Source: Mitsuaria sp. GD03876
GTDB lineage: Bacteria; Pseudomonadota; Gammaproteobacteria; Burkholderiales; Burkholderiaceae_C
DNA length: 50,004 bases
Direction: 5' to 3'
Assembly: GCF_029840635.1 (NCBI RefSeq)
Contig: NZ_JAOCCU010000047.1
Coordinates: forward strand, 1 to 50,004
Shown in pieces: positions 1 through 9,552 of the stretch (the first letter of the stretch is position 1; each line of letters starts with the position of its first letter). The notes beneath the pieces were generated by a model. The model did no database searches. It was not told the origin of the DNA and saw nothing but the letters and a program-made list of their open reading frames with translations. The translations under genes and the position numbers were made by a program.

Positions 1-349
1 GCTGCTGCAGCACCTGGCCCATCGACAGGCCCGACGGCGAGGTGCGGGGCAGCGGCGCGATCGCCTCGCGCGGCGCGAGCGACAGCTCCAGCCGCGCCGG
101 CTTGCCGGCGAGTTCGCTCAGGATGGCCTCGATGCGGCCGGCGTACTGGCTGCGGATCCAGTCCAGCTTGAATCGGTTGGGGACGCGCAGCGACACCAGG
201 ACGGCCGCATGACCGTTCTCTTCCTGCTGGGCGACCTCCGCGGGGGGCAGGGGCCGGATCCAGGTGTTGAATTGCTGTTCAGGCAGTTCGGCGGCCAGGC
301 GTTCGCAGCCGCGCTGCCACAGTGCCGCCCCTGACAAGTCGTCGCTCAT
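1..349 (-). CDS. dnaA: Chromosomal replication initiator DnaA (N-terminal part, truncated by the window edge)
   Basis: DnaA binds DnaA boxes at oriC, opens the origin and loads the DnaB helicase. Only the first 116 codons are in the window; the AAA+ and DNA-binding domains lie beyond the left edge. The protein starts MSDDLSGAALWQRGC and continues with the domain I signature around residues 10-40 (ELPEQQFNTWIRPL) and a segment VPNRFKLDWIRSQYAGRI, which is typical of the domain I/II boundary in betaproteobacteria. The ATG at 347-349 is chosen because it gives the standard N terminus. It is divergent from rpmH, which is the usual origin-proximal arrangement. A DnaA box overlaps its predicted -10 region, suggesting autoregulation. 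Confidence 0.96.
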   Translation of the reverse strand, partial: MSDDLSGAALWQRGCERLAAELPEQQFNTWIRPLPPAEVAQQEENGHAAVLVSLRVPNRFKLDWIRSQYAGRIEAILSELAGKPARLELSLAPREAIAPLPRTSPSGLSMGQVLQQ

Positions 350-437
350 TGTGGAAAACTTATTCTTCGAGCGGCCGGATTGTACTGATCCCAGGCCGCG
401 AAGCCAGGGTTATCCACAGATTTTTTGGCTCGGTCAA
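350..437 (-). promoter_or_regulatory. dnaA promoter with overlapping DnaA box (possible oriC part)
   Basis: On the minus strand there is a -35 TTGACC (plus 432-437), a 17-bp spacer and a -10 GATAAC (plus 409-414). The perfect DnaA box TTATCCACA at 410-418 covers this -10. A second near-match (TTTTCCACA on the minus strand, 350-358) abuts the start codon. A T-run at 421-426 is locally AT-rich. Box occupancy over the -10 is the classic layout for DnaA autorepression. Whether the unwinding origin itself lies here or on the far side of dnaA cannot be decided from this window. Confidence 0.7.
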
Positions 438-471
438 GTGCTGGTAATCCCCGTGGCCACTCGCATCCGGA

Positions 472-500
472 TTGACCCTGACGCAAATCTTTGCTGTAAT
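472..500 (+). promoter_or_regulatory. Predicted sigma-70 promoter of rpmH
   Basis: TTGACC (472-477), 17-bp spacer, TGTAAT (495-500). This is the best sigma-70 match upstream of rpmH and would give a leader of about 140 nt that contains two stem-loops. It is divergent from the dnaA promoter. Confidence 0.6.
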
Positions 501-560
501 CGCGGGTTTTCCGGACGCCCGGACGTAGCTGCGTGGGCCTCCAGTTTTTGAGCGGCTTCC

Positions 561-605
561 GACATCTCCCGATGTCCTCCGTCCGCCGCGCCATCAGATG
601 GCGCG
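561..605 (+). promoter_or_regulatory. Two tandem stem-loops in the rpmH leader
   Basis: GACATC (561-566) pairs with GATGTC (571-576) over a TCCC loop. CGCGCCATC (587-595) pairs with GATGGCGCG (597-605) around a single A, so the physical loop must open a few pairs. Neither is followed by a T-run, so they are not intrinsic terminators. They could stabilise the mRNA or serve as a ribosomal-protein or RNase target; that is inference. Confidence 0.5.
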
Positions 606-645
606 AGGCGACGGGAAGTTCCGAGATATCCGAAAGAGGTTCATC

Positions 646-780
646 ATGAAACGCACTTATCAAGGCTCCAAGACCCGTCGCGCCCGTACCCACGGCTTCC
701 TGGTTCGCATGAAGACGCGTGGCGGCAAGGCCGTCATCGCCGCTCGCCGCGCCAAGGGCCGCAAGCGCCTGGCCGTCTGA
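646..780 (+). CDS. rpmH: 50S ribosomal protein L34
   Basis: L34 is a small basic protein of the large ribosomal subunit. The 44 residues begin [19 protein letters not shown] and end RKRLAV, which is the full-length bacterial L34 pattern. The ATG at 646 is preceded by GAAAGAGG (632-639), a good ribosome binding site, so the longer in-frame upstream extension from 598 is rejected. rnpA follows after 29 nt, the almost universal rpmH-rnpA pairing. Confidence 0.98.
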   Translation: MKRTYQGSKTRRARTHGFLVRMKTRGGKAVIAARRAKGRKRLAV

Positions 781-809
781 GCGACGTTCCAGTCGTCTTC
801 GCAAGCACC

Positions 810-1313
810 GTGATCGGCCGCATCGTGCGATCGGCCGATTTCGAGCGCGTGCTGGGTACCCCCAGCCGCGCGCGCAGCGCGCACTTCGCCGTGCATCACC
901 TGGCCGCCAGCCCCTCGCTGCCCAAGCGCCGTCCATCCACAGGAACGGCCCACTTGTCCACAGGTGATGCACCGATTCATCCCCAGCCTGTGGATGAAGC
1001 GGTTCCCGCGAACGTGGCGCCCACCCCCGCCGACCTGCCTCCCGCCGCGCCCGACCGGGCCTGGCTGGGTTATGTCGTGCCCAAGCGGCACGCCAAGCGC
1101 GCGGTCACGCGGGTGCTGCTCAAGCGCCAGATCCGCGCGGTGTTCGGCGAGTTGCCGGACCTGCCGCCGGGCCTGTGGGTGGTGCGGCTGCGCATGCCTT
1201 TCGACCGCAAGCAGTTCCCCAGCGCCTCGTCCGACGCGCTGCGCGCCGTCGCGCGCGCCGAGCTGCTGCAGTTGACCCGCAAGCTGGCGCGGCCGCAGGC
1301 CGCCGCCGGCTGA
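810..1313 (+). CDS. rnpA: Ribonuclease P protein component, with a large internal insertion
   Basis: This is the protein cofactor of RNase P, which matures tRNA 5' ends. The product is 167 aa when started at the GTG at 810; family members are usually about 115-130 aa. Residues 1-34 (VIGRIVRSADFERVL...) match the family N terminus. The conserved basic RNA-binding segment PKRHAKRAVTRVLLKRQIR lies near residues 91-109. Between them, about residues 35-82 form a proline/alanine-rich insertion that accounts for the extra length. The DNA of this insertion holds several DnaA-box-like sequences (see separate entry). The core residues are intact, so the gene should be functional. yidD follows after 21 nt. 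Confidence 0.95.
   Translation: MIGRIVRSADFERVLGTPSRARSAHFAVHHLAASPSLPKRRPSTGTAHLSTGDAPIHPQPVDEAVPANVAPTPADLPPAAPDRAWLGYVVPKRHAKRAVTRVLLKRQIRAVFGELPDLPPGLWVVRLRMPFDRKQFPSASSDALRAVARAELLQLTRKLARPQAAAG
933..997 (+). repeat. Cluster of DnaA-box-like 9-mers inside rnpA
   Basis: Within 65 bp there are CCATCCACA (933-941, two mismatches to TTATCCACA), TTGTCCACA (954-962, one mismatch), TCATCCCCA (977-985, two mismatches) and, on the minus strand, TCATCCACA (plus 989-997, one mismatch). TTCATCC at 976-982 and GGATGAA at 992-998 also form an inverted repeat. All lie in the part of rnpA that encodes the non-family insertion. Binding by DnaA is inference. Confidence 0.5.
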
Positions 1314-1334
1314 ACGCGCTTCGGATTTCCGATC

Positions 1335-1664
1335 ATGGCGCCCCGCCCCGGCCTGCCGACGCGCTTGCTGATGGGGCTGGTGCGCGGCTACCAGTTGCTG
1401 TTCAGCGCCTGGCTGCGCGCGGGCTGCCGCTACAGCCCGAGCTGTTCGAACTACGCCATGCAGGCGCTGCGCCAGCACGGCGCCGCCGCCGGCACCTACC
1501 TGGCGGTCGGACGGATCCTGAGATGCAACCCTTTCTGTCTGGGCGGACACGATCCCGTGCCTGACAATCCGCCCCGCCTGTTCACCCGGCTGCTCGCGCG
1601 TCCCTCGGGATGCCGGCCGGGGTCAGCCTCCTCAACCGCCAATCCAAAAGCTTCCCATGACTGA
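1335..1664 (+). CDS. yidD: Membrane protein insertion efficiency factor YidD
   Basis: YidD is a small membrane-associated protein thought to assist YidC-dependent insertion. The signature RGYQLLFSAWLRAGCRYSPS is followed by CSNYAMQALRQHG and GRILRCNPFCLGGHDPVP, with the conserved cysteines of the family. The 109 aa are slightly longer than the usual 70-90 aa because of a C-terminal tail of about 30 residues. Its last 8 nt overlap the yidC start (ATG at 1657), implying translational coupling. Confidence 0.95.
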   Translation: MAPRPGLPTRLLMGLVRGYQLLFSAWLRAGCRYSPSCSNYAMQALRQHGAAAGTYLAVGRILRCNPFCLGGHDPVPDNPPRLFTRLLARPSGCRPGSASSTANPKASHD

Positions 1665-3339
1665 TATTCGCCGCACCATCTTGTGGGTGGTGTTCACGAT
1701 GTCGCTGGTCCTTCTGTGGGACGGCTGGCAGCGGCACAACGGCCAGCCTTCGCTGTTCCACCCGGCACCGGCCAAGGTCGCCACCGCGCCCGCCGGGCCG
1801 GCTTCGGCCGCGTCCGCCGCCGCCCTGCCCGCCACGGCGGCCGCTTCCGGCGCCGCGACGACCACCGCGGCCGCGCCCGTCGTCAAGAACGAGCTCGTCA
1901 CGTTCACGACCGACCTGGTCAAGGCCACCATCGACACCCGCGGCGGCAGCCTGGTGCGCGTCGAGCTGCTCAAGCACGCCGACGACACCAACCCCAGCGG
2001 CCATGTCGTGGTGCTGGACCCGATGCGCAACTACAGCGCCCGCTCCGGCCTGCTGAACGTGCCGAACGCGCCGAGCGACCAGACGGTGCTGACGCTGGTC
2101 GACGGCCCGCGCGAGATGAAGGACGGCCAGGACACCCTGGTCGTGCGCCTGGAAGGCGAACAAGGCGGCGTGAAGCTGGCCAAGACCTACACCTTCAAGC
2201 GGGGCGATTACGCCATCGCGGTGGGCCACGAGGTGACCAACGCCGGCGCCGCGCCGGTGACGCCGCAGCTGTACCTGCAGCTGGTGCGCGATGGCCACAT
2301 CGATCACACCGGCCCGTCGTTCGCGCCGACCTCGTTCTCGGGTCCCGCGCTGTACACGGACAAGGCGAAGTACCACAAGCTCGCCTTCGACGACCTCAAG
2401 AAGGGCAAGGCCGAGTACGAGAAGAACGCCGACGACGGCTGGGTCGCGATGGTCCAGCATTACTTCGTCAGCGCCTGGATCCGCAACGAGGCGGGTCCGC
2501 GCGAGTTCAACGTCCGTCCGCTCAACGAGAACCTGTACACCGCCGGCATGGTGATGAACTTCCCGGCCGTGGCGCCGGGCGCGTCGGCCAAGCTGGACAA
2601 CGTGCTGTACGTCGGTCCGCAGGAAGAGAAGAAGCTCGAGGTGCTGGCGCCGGGCCTGGAGCTGGTGAAGGACTACGGCATCTTCAAGATCCTGTCCAAG
2701 CCGCTGTTCTGGCTGCTGGACGTGCTGCACACGCTGCTGGGCAACTGGGGCTGGGCGATCATCCTGCTGGTGGTGCTGCTGAAGGTCGCGTTCTACGGCC
2801 TGAACGCCAGCGCGTACCGCAGCATGGCCAAGATGAAGGCGGTGAACCCGCGCATCCAGGAACTGCGCGAGCGCATGAAGGACAAGCCGCAGCAGATGCA
2901 GCAGGAGATGATGCGCATCTACAAGGAAGAGAAGATCAACCCGCTGGGCAGCTGCCTGCCGATCTTCCTGCAGATGCCGTTCTTCATCGCGCTGTACTGG
3001 GTGCTGCTGTCCAGCGTCGAGATGCGCGGCGCGCCGTGGGTCATGTGGATCCACGACCTGTCGAAGCCCGACAGCCTGTTCGGCCACCTGTTCGGCGCGC
3101 CGATCGGTCCGCTGCCGCTGCTGATGACGGCCTCGAGCCTGCTGCAGGTGTGGCTGAACCCGCAGCCGGCCGATCCGGTGCAGGCCAAGATGATGTGGAT
3201 CATGCCGCTGGCCTTCAGCGTGATGTTCTTCTTCTTCCCGTCGGGCCTGGTGCTGTACTGGCTGGTGAACAACATCCTGTCGATCGCCCAGCAATGGATG
3301 ATCAACAAGCAGATCGGCGCGATGCCGGCGAAGAAGTAA
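1657..3339 (+). CDS. yidC: Membrane protein insertase YidC (long Gram-negative form)
   Basis: YidC inserts and folds inner-membrane proteins, alone or with SecYEG. The 560 aa show the Gram-negative layout: an N-terminal anchor (MTDIRRTILWVVFTMSLVLLWDGW), an Ala/Pro-rich linker to about residue 70, a large periplasmic beta domain to about 345, and five C-terminal membrane segments. The conserved loop YRSMAKMKAVNPRIQELRER (around residues 387-406) and the block NPLGSCLPIFLQMPFFIALYW (around 428-448) are present. The C terminus is basic (MPAKK). A strong intrinsic terminator follows at 3389-3415. Confidence 0.98.
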   Translation: MTDIRRTILWVVFTMSLVLLWDGWQRHNGQPSLFHPAPAKVATAPAGPASAASAAALPATAAASGAATTTAAAPVVKNELVTFTTDLVKATIDTRGGSLVRVELLKHADDTNPSGHVVVLDPMRNYSARSGLLNVPNAPSDQTVLTLVDGPREMKDGQDTLVVRLEGEQGGVKLAKTYTFKRGDYAIAVGHEVTNAGAAPVTPQLYLQLVRDGHIDHTGPSFAPTSFSGPALYTDKAKYHKLAFDDLKKGKAEYEKNADDGWVAMVQHYFVSAWIRNEAGPREFNVRPLNENLYTAGMVMNFPAVAPGASAKLDNVLYVGPQEEKKLEVLAPGLELVKDYGIFKILSKPLFWLLDVLHTLLGNWGWAIILLVVLLKVAFYGLNASAYRSMAKMKAVNPRIQELRERMKDKPQQMQQEMMRIYKEEKINPLGSCLPIFLQMPFFIALYWVLLSSVEMRGAPWVMWIHDLSKPDSLFGHLFGAPIGPLPLLMTASSLLQVWLNPQPADPVQAKMMWIMPLAFSVMFFFFPSGLVLYWLVNNILSIAQQWMINKQIGAMPAKK

Positions 3340-3388
3340 GGGCAGGCGGCGCGCGGGGGATTCGGCAATTCCTCACGCGCACCCCCCG

Positions 3389-3415
3389 AGCCCCCGCACC
3401 CCGGGGGCTTTTTTT
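3389..3415 (+). terminator. Rho-independent terminator after yidC
   Basis: AGCCCCCG (3389-3396) pairs with CGGGGGCT (3402-3409) over a five-base loop and runs into seven T residues (3409-3415). It ends the rpmH-rnpA-yidD-yidC transcript. Confidence 0.9.
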
Positions 3416-3429
3416 CGTCCGCGCGCAGG

Positions 3430-3588
3430 CGCTTAATGCGGTTCATGCGGGGTTCGCTTCCCAGTCCGATTCGGGATGACGACTGGGGACCGGAGGCGCG
3501 GACGCAGGCTCACGAGAGCCGGCGCCCCGGCCTACCCCGCGCCATCCACGACAACGGCGATGCGGTCCTCGGACGCATCGCCGTTTTT
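3430..3588 (+). ncRNA. Candidate structured small RNA or mnmE leader, with its own terminator
   Basis: No protein is evident here. Three perfect stem-loops follow one another: CCCAGTC (3460-3466) with GACTGGG (3481-3487); GGCTC (3507-3511) with GAGCC (3516-3520); and a 12-bp stem AACGGCGATGCG (3553-3564) with CGCATCGCCGTT (3574-3585), ending in T5 (3584-3588). The last is a textbook plus-strand terminator although yidC was already terminated at 3415. The simplest readings are an independent small RNA of about 150 nt or an attenuated leader of mnmE, whose ATG lies 75 nt downstream. No convincing promoter was seen; a CTTAAT near 3432 is only a weak -10. Confidence 0.45.
3553..3588 (+). terminator. 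Intrinsic terminator upstream of mnmE
   Basis: A 12-bp perfect stem (3553-3564 with 3574-3585) and five T residues (3584-3588). It sits between the yidC terminator and mnmE and so ends a transcript with no recognised gene. Confidence 0.85.
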
Positions 3589-3662
3589 CATGGCCGCGGC
3601 GGGAGACGACGCGGGCGAGCCGGCGCAGGAACGCCGCCGGACGCTGCGAGACAATCGCGCCC

Positions 3663-5039
3663 ATGCTGTCGCGACACCAGGATCCCATCGCCGCCATCGC
3701 CACCGCGCCCGGACGGGGGGCGGTGGGCATCGTGCGGGTTTCGGCCCCGCAAGACCTGACCCCGCTGGTGACGGCGATCTGCGGTCGCGCGCTCAAGCCG
3801 CGCGAGGCGACCTACCTGCCGTTCCGCAGCGCGCAGGGCGAGGCGATCGACCACGGCCTGGCGCTGCTGTTCCCGGCGCCGCATTCCTACACCGGCGAGC
3901 ATGTGCTCGAACTGCAGGCGCACGGCGGGCCGGTGGTGCTGCAGCTGCTGCTGGCGCGCTGCCTGGAAGCCGATCCCGCGCTGCGGATGCGGCTGGCCGA
4001 GCCCGGCGAGTTCACGCGCCGCGCCTTCCTGAACGGCAAGCTGGACCTGGCGCAGGCCGAGGCGGTGGCCGACCTGATCGACGCGAGCACCGAAGCGGCG
4101 GCCCGCAGCGCCGGGCGCGCGCTGGCGGGCGCGTTGAGCGGCGAGGTCGGCGGCCTGCGCGATGGGCTGATCCAGCTGCGCATGCTGGTCGAGGCGACGC
4201 TGGACTTCCCGGAGGAGGAGATCGATTTCCTCGAGCAGGCCGACGCGCTGGGCAAGCTGCGGCGGCTGCTCGAGCGGGTGGAGGCGCTGCTGGACCGCAG
4301 CCGCCAGGGCGCGATCCTGCGCGAGGGCATCAAGGTGGTGCTGGCGGGGCAGCCGAACGTCGGCAAGAGCTCCTTGCTGAACGCGCTGGCCGGCGCGGAG
4401 CTGGCGATCGTGACGCCGATCCCGGGCACGACGCGGGACAAGCTGAGCCAGACGATCCAGATCGAGGGCGTGCCGCTGCACATCAGCGACACGGCGGGCC
4501 TGCGCGACACCGAGGACGAGGTGGAGCGCATCGGCGTGGCGCGCAGCTGGGACGCGATCGCGGACGCGGACGTGGTGCTGTTCCTGCACGACCTCACGCG
4601 GGTCGGCCACGCGGACTACGAGGCCGAGGACGCCGAGATCCGCGGCCGGCTGGCGAGCGTCGATCCGGCGCGGATCCTGCAGATCTACAACAAGGCCGAC
4701 GCGCATGCCGCGGCGGGCCTGCCGGACGGGGCGCTGACCTTGTCGGCGAAGACGGGCGAGGGCCTGGATGGGCTGCGGCGCAAGCTGCTCGAGCAGGTCG
4801 GCTGGCACGCGGTGCCGGAGGGACTGTTCATCGCGCGGGAGCGGCACGTGCAGGCGCTGCGCCGCACGCGCGAGCACATCGAGCTGGCGTTGCTGCAGGC
4901 CGAGGCTCAGCCGGCCGCGCTGGACCTGATGGCGGAGGAACTGCGCCTGGCGCATGACGCGCTCGGCGAGATCACCGGCGCGTTCACCGCCGACGATCTG
5001 CTGGGGGAGATCTTCAGCAGGTTCTGCATCGGGAAGTGA
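3663..5039 (+). CDS. mnmE: tRNA uridine-5-carboxymethylaminomethyl modification GTPase MnmE
   Basis: With MnmG, MnmE adds the carboxymethylaminomethyl group to the wobble uridine of several tRNAs. The 458 aa match the family length. The N-terminal formyl-tetrahydrofolate domain (about 1-120) begins with [21 protein letters not shown]. The inserted G domain has G1 GQPNVGKSS (near 229), G3 DTAGLRD (near 277) and G4 NKAD (near 342). The C-terminal CIGK motif, which holds the catalytic cysteine, is intact. The gene closes the conserved dnaA-to-mnmE origin cluster and converges with apt, leaving 12 nt between the two stops. Confidence 0.98.
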   Translation: MLSRHQDPIAAIATAPGRGAVGIVRVSAPQDLTPLVTAICGRALKPREATYLPFRSAQGEAIDHGLALLFPAPHSYTGEHVLELQAHGGPVVLQLLLARCLEADPALRMRLAEPGEFTRRAFLNGKLDLAQAEAVADLIDASTEAAARSAGRALAGALSGEVGGLRDGLIQLRMLVEATLDFPEEEIDFLEQADALGKLRRLLERVEALLDRSRQGAILREGIKVVLAGQPNVGKSSLLNALAGAELAIVTPIPGTTRDKLSQTIQIEGVPLHISDTAGLRDTEDEVERIGVARSWDAIADADVVLFLHDLTRVGHADYEAEDAEIRGRLASVDPARILQIYNKADAHAAAGLPDGALTLSAKTGEGLDGLRRKLLEQVGWHAVPEGLFIARERHVQALRRTREHIELALLQAEAQPAALDLMAEELRLAHDALGEITGAFTADDLLGEIFSRFCIGK

Positions 5040-5051
5040 AGACCTCGCGGC

Positions 5052-5612
5052 TCAATGCCCGTCGAACGCCACCAGCGAGAACACCTTCAACCCGCCGTCC
5101 CGCAGCCGCTTCGAGCCGCCGAGCTCCGGCAGGTCCACGATCGCCGCGCCTTCGATCACCTCGGCGCCCAGGCGCTCCAGCAGCCGCTTGCCCGCCATCA
5201 TCGTCCCGCCCGTCGCGATCAGGTCGTCGATCAGCAGCACGCGGTCGCCGGCCTTCACCGCGTCGGTGTGCATCTCCACCGTCGCGCTGCCGTACTCCAG
5301 CTCATAGGTCTCCTGCACCGTCGTGAAGGGCAGCTTGCCCTTCTTGCGGATCGGCACGAAACCCACGTTGAGCTCGTACGCCAGCACCGAGCCGATGATG
5401 AAGCCCCGCGCGTCCAGCCCCGCGATCGCGTCCGGACGGACATCGAAATACCGGTGCACGAACTGGTCGATCAGCACCCGGAACGCCCGCGGGTTGGACA
5501 GCAGCGGCGTGATGTCGCGGAACTGCACGCCCGGCTCCGGCCAGTCCGGCACGGTGCGGATCCGCTGCTTCAGGAACGCGATCGGGTCTTCGGTGGGGGC
5601 GGCTTGCGGCAT
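5052..5612 (-). CDS. apt: Adenine phosphoribosyltransferase
   Basis: Apt salvages adenine with PRPP to give AMP. The 186 aa carry the PRPP-binding motif [13 protein letters not shown] at residues 125-137 and the type I features [19 protein letters not shown] (21-39) and [17 protein letters not shown] (65-81). The ATG at 5610-5612 gives an N-terminal extension of about 10 residues ([10 protein letters not shown]), which is common in betaproteobacteria. The diguanylate cyclase upstream ends 28 nt away on the same strand, so the two may be co-transcribed. Confidence 0.96.
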   Translation of the reverse strand: MPQAAPTEDPIAFLKQRIRTVPDWPEPGVQFRDITPLLSNPRAFRVLIDQFVHRYFDVRPDAIAGLDARGFIIGSVLAYELNVGFVPIRKKGKLPFTTVQETYELEYGSATVEMHTDAVKAGDRVLLIDDLIATGGTMMAGKRLLERLGAEVIEGAAIVDLPELGGSKRLRDGGLKVFSLVAFDGH

Positions 5613-5640
5613 GAGCGCGATTGTCGCGCCAGGGCGCCGC

Positions 5641-7149
5641 TCAGGCCGTCTGCTGCTGACAGATCAGCCGCGCGCGGCCGGCCTGCTTGGCCTCGTACAG
5701 CGCGGCGTCGGCGGTCTGGATCAGGCGTTGCGAGGCCTCGCCCGGCTGCGGCACGAAGGACGCCACCCCGATCGACAGGCTCACCGACCGCCGCACCGGC
5801 GAGCCCACGTGCTCGATCGCGGCAAGCCGCACGCTGTCCAGGCAGCGCTGCGCCACCACCTGCGCGCCCGCCAGGTCCGTGTCCACCAGCAGCACCGCGA
5901 ACTCCTCGCCGCCGTAACGGCAGACCGACTCGCCGCCCCGGCCCGCGCAGCTGCGCAGCAGCGTCGCGACCCGGCGCAGGCAGTCATCGCCCGAGACATG
6001 GCCGTAGCAGTCGTTGTATTGCTTGAAGTGGTCGATGTCGACCATCAGCAGCGCCAGCGGCCGCCCCGCGCGCGTCGCCCGCTGCCACTCGGTCTGCAGC
6101 AGCTGGTCGAACAGGCGGCGGTTGCCCACGCCGGTCAGGCCGTCGGTGGTGGACTGCCGCGCCAGCAGCTCGTTGGCGCGCCGCAGGCGTTCTTCCTGGC
6201 GTTTGCGCTCGGTCAGGTCGGTGACGATGCAGACGTACAGGTGGATCGTGTCGGTGCGCACCTCGGCGATCGCCAGCTGCAGGTGCAGCGCCTCGCCGCT
6301 GCGGTGGCGCGCGGTGAACTCTCTCGGCTGGCCCAGCAGCGAGCGCGGATCCAGCGGCGCGTCCGGCGCGTTGCCCGCTTCCGGCGCCTGCGTCGTGCCC
6401 ATCAGCATGCCCAGGTGCACGCCCTGCAGCTCCGCCGCGGTGAAGCCGAACAGCTGCTCGCAGCTCGGATTGGCCTCCAGCACGTGGCCGCCGGAATCCA
6501 GCGTCAGGATGCCGTTGGCCGCGGACTCGATCGTCGCGCGCAGCTGCGCGCGGCTCGCCGCCAGCCGCTGCTGCTCGTGGATCAGGTCGGTGACGTCCAT
6601 CCGCACGCCGACGATTCCGCCCGAGGGCGTGCGCGACTCGTAGATCCGCAGCCACATGTCGTCGTGCACGCGCTGCAGCAGCGGCGTCGTCTGCTTGCCG
6701 CGCGCCTGCTTGCGCTCGTCCAGCCACTCGGGCTCGCGGCCGCGCGCCTCGGGCACGCCGCCGCGCGACAGCGACTCCCGCACCAGGTCCTCGAAGGTGC
6801 ACTTGCGCTGGAAGTGCCGCAGCATGTGCGGATAGATCTCCACCAGGCGGCGGTTGTAGGCGATCAGCCGGTCCTCGGCGTCGAAGATCTCGACGCTGGC
6901 GGGCAGGGCGTCGATCGCCTCCTCCATCGTCCGCTGCGCGAGCCGGGCGCGCGCCTGGGTCCGGTTCAGCGTCGACACCACCGCCACCGCCAGCAGCACC
7001 GTCAGCGTCAGCGACGCCACGCCGATCCACGCCAGCCAGTTCTCGACCGCGTAGCCGCCCAGGGTGACCGTCAGCACGATCGCCTGCAGGCCGACCAGCA
7101 GCGCGAACGCCAGCAGCGGCCAGGTGCGGAGTTCGGCGAATCGGTTCAT
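5641..7149 (-). CDS. Membrane-anchored PAS-GGDEF diguanylate cyclase
   Basis: It makes the second messenger cyclic di-GMP from two GTP. The 502 aa have two N-terminal membrane helices (about 12-32 and 39-61), a PAS-like segment (about 70-195), a second PAS with a PAC-like tail ending in [20 protein letters not shown], and a GGDEF domain from about 335. The active-site loop is [10 protein letters not shown] with GGEEF at 413-417. The inhibitory-site position five residues before it reads RGGE rather than RxxD, so feedback inhibition may be weakened. The start MNRFAEL at 7147-7149 is chosen because the longer in-frame extension is low-complexity. A minus-strand terminator hairpin ends only 35 nt upstream. 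Confidence 0.93.
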   Translation of the reverse strand: MNRFAELRTWPLLAFALLVGLQAIVLTVTLGGYAVENWLAWIGVASLTLTVLLAVAVVSTLNRTQARARLAQRTMEEAIDALPASVEIFDAEDRLIAYNRRLVEIYPHMLRHFQRKCTFEDLVRESLSRGGVPEARGREPEWLDERKQARGKQTTPLLQRVHDDMWLRIYESRTPSGGIVGVRMDVTDLIHEQQRLAASRAQLRATIESAANGILTLDSGGHVLEANPSCEQLFGFTAAELQGVHLGMLMGTTQAPEAGNAPDAPLDPRSLLGQPREFTARHRSGEALHLQLAIAEVRTDTIHLYVCIVTDLTERKRQEERLRRANELLARQSTTDGLTGVGNRRLFDQLLQTEWQRATRAGRPLALLMVDIDHFKQYNDCYGHVSGDDCLRRVATLLRSCAGRGGESVCRYGGEEFAVLLVDTDLAGAQVVAQRCLDSVRLAAIEHVGSPVRRSVSLSIGVASFVPQPGEASQRLIQTADAALYEAKQAGRARLICQQQTA

Positions 7150-7183
7150 CGGCGGGCTCGGGGCCCCGGGGCGGGGCGTCCAG

Positions 7184-7208
7184 AAAAAGGTGGCTGATCC
7201 TAGCCACC
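7184..7208 (-). terminator. Minus-strand terminator between the acyl-CoA dehydrogenase and the diguanylate cyclase
   Basis: Read on the minus strand, GGTGGCT pairs with AGCCACC over a six-base loop (plus 7189-7208) and is followed by five T residues (plus 7184-7188). It can end the acyl-CoA dehydrogenase transcript. Because it lies 35 nt before the cyclase ATG, it could also be an attenuator in the cyclase leader. Confidence 0.75.
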
Positions 7209-7302
7209 GAGGCCCGGGATGAACACCGCTCCACGGGGGGAGAAGCGGGTTCCGGCGACGCCCCCACGTTGGTGGGGTGCCACGCATTGTGAGTGACGGT
7301 GT

Positions 7303-7329
7303 ACGAAAGGGCGCGACGCGCCCTTTCGT
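7303..7329. repeat. 27-bp perfect palindrome
   Basis: ACGAAAGGGCGCG (7303-7315) and CGCGCCCTTTCGT (7317-7329) are exact reverse complements around a single A. It lies just past the acyl-CoA dehydrogenase stop. A smaller hairpin CCCCAC/GTGGGG lies at about 7263-7277. There is no T-run outside the stem. It could be a second, bidirectional transcription stop or a protein-binding palindrome. Confidence 0.7.
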
Positions 7330-7357
7330 CCGCCTTGCGCGCGTCGCGCGCGCCGGG

Positions 7358-8617
<1,260 letters not shown>

Positions 8618-8685
8618 CTGGAGGTCTCCGGTGGGCGGCGTGGGCCGGTGATCGGGGCGTGCCGTGCGGCGGATCGGCCGCGGTG

Positions 8686-9432
8686 TCAGCCGCGTTGGCT
8701 GCGATAGCGGAGGTACTGCGCGTACAGCGCCTCCATCGTGGTGGACCGTTCGTCCGCGTGCAGCGGATGCGACGGCGCGTAGTTGCACACGCGCAGCAGC
8801 CAGTCGCCGGGCGAATCCCCGGCCGGCGGCGCCACGTCGAGCACGTTGATGCAGGCGGGCGACTGGACCCAGCTGCCGAGCATCGCGCGCTGGCCGCCGG
8901 TCACCGCGTGCGACAGGATGGCCGCGTTGACGACGCCATGCAGCACCAGCAGCGCGCAGTCCCAGTCCGGATCGGCCTGCAGCCGAGCGACGCCGCCGAG
9001 CACGCGGTCCAGCAGCTCGCCGACGCTCTCGCCGTTGAGGAAGCGCTGCGATTCCGCGACCGGGCTGCGCTGCAGGCCGGTGAAGGCCTGCGCGAGGTCT
9101 TCCTTGGCGATGTCGCCGAGGCGGCCGCCGCGGATCTCCTGCCACTCCGGCCAGATCCGCGGCTTCAGCTCGGACTGGCCGGCATGGCGCAGGACCAGGT
9201 CGGCGGTCTCGACGGTGCGCGGCAGGCCCGACACGATCGCGCGGTCGAAGCGCACGCCGGCGGCGCGGAAGGCCTCGCCGGCGGCTTGCGCCTGCGCGAT
9301 GCCGTCGTCGTTGAGCCGCACCTGCTCGGGCAGCACCGGGCGTCCGGTCGTGCCATCGAAGTAGGTCACCGCGCCATGCCGCATCAGGTAGACGCGGCGG
9401 CGATGCGGGGTGCGGGGCTGGGTGTCCAACAT
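8686..9432 (-). CDS. Histidine phosphatase superfamily protein (phosphoglycerate-mutase-like)
   Basis: A cofactor-independent phosphohistidine enzyme of the branch 1 type. The nucleophile motif is [11 protein letters not shown] (residues 15-25) and the second catalytic histidine is in [10 protein letters not shown] (around 163-172). [10 protein letters not shown] supplies the conserved acidic helix. The 248 aa exceed the minimal domain by a C-terminal tail. The substrate is unknown. It probably shares an operon with the acyl-CoA dehydrogenase downstream. Confidence 0.85.
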   Translation of the reverse strand: MLDTQPRTPHRRRVYLMRHGAVTYFDGTTGRPVLPEQVRLNDDGIAQAQAAGEAFRAAGVRFDRAIVSGLPRTVETADLVLRHAGQSELKPRIWPEWQEIRGGRLGDIAKEDLAQAFTGLQRSPVAESQRFLNGESVGELLDRVLGGVARLQADPDWDCALLVLHGVVNAAILSHAVTGGQRAMLGSWVQSPACINVLDVAPPAGDSPGDWLLRVCNYAPSHPLHADERSTTMEALYAQYLRYRSQRG

Positions 9433-9552
9433 GGGCGGCAGTGTGGCGCAACGCCGGAGGGCGCACTGTCACGCAGGCGGCAGGCCCGCGGACCGGGCCA
9501 CAATTCGCGCGCCGCCCGCGCGGCCGATCTTCGCTCTCCTCCTGACGCCTTG

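Noticed and set aside
598-645. In-frame upstream extension of rpmH to 598
   Set aside because: L34 is universally 44-46 aa and a strong ribosome binding site (632-639) precedes the ATG at 646.
1683-3479. Long alternative reading frames antisense or shifted to yidC, mnmE, kdsD and other genes
   Set aside because: They are GC-rich frame shadows with Arg/Ala/Gly-dominated composition and no family motifs, and they overlap confidently identified genes.
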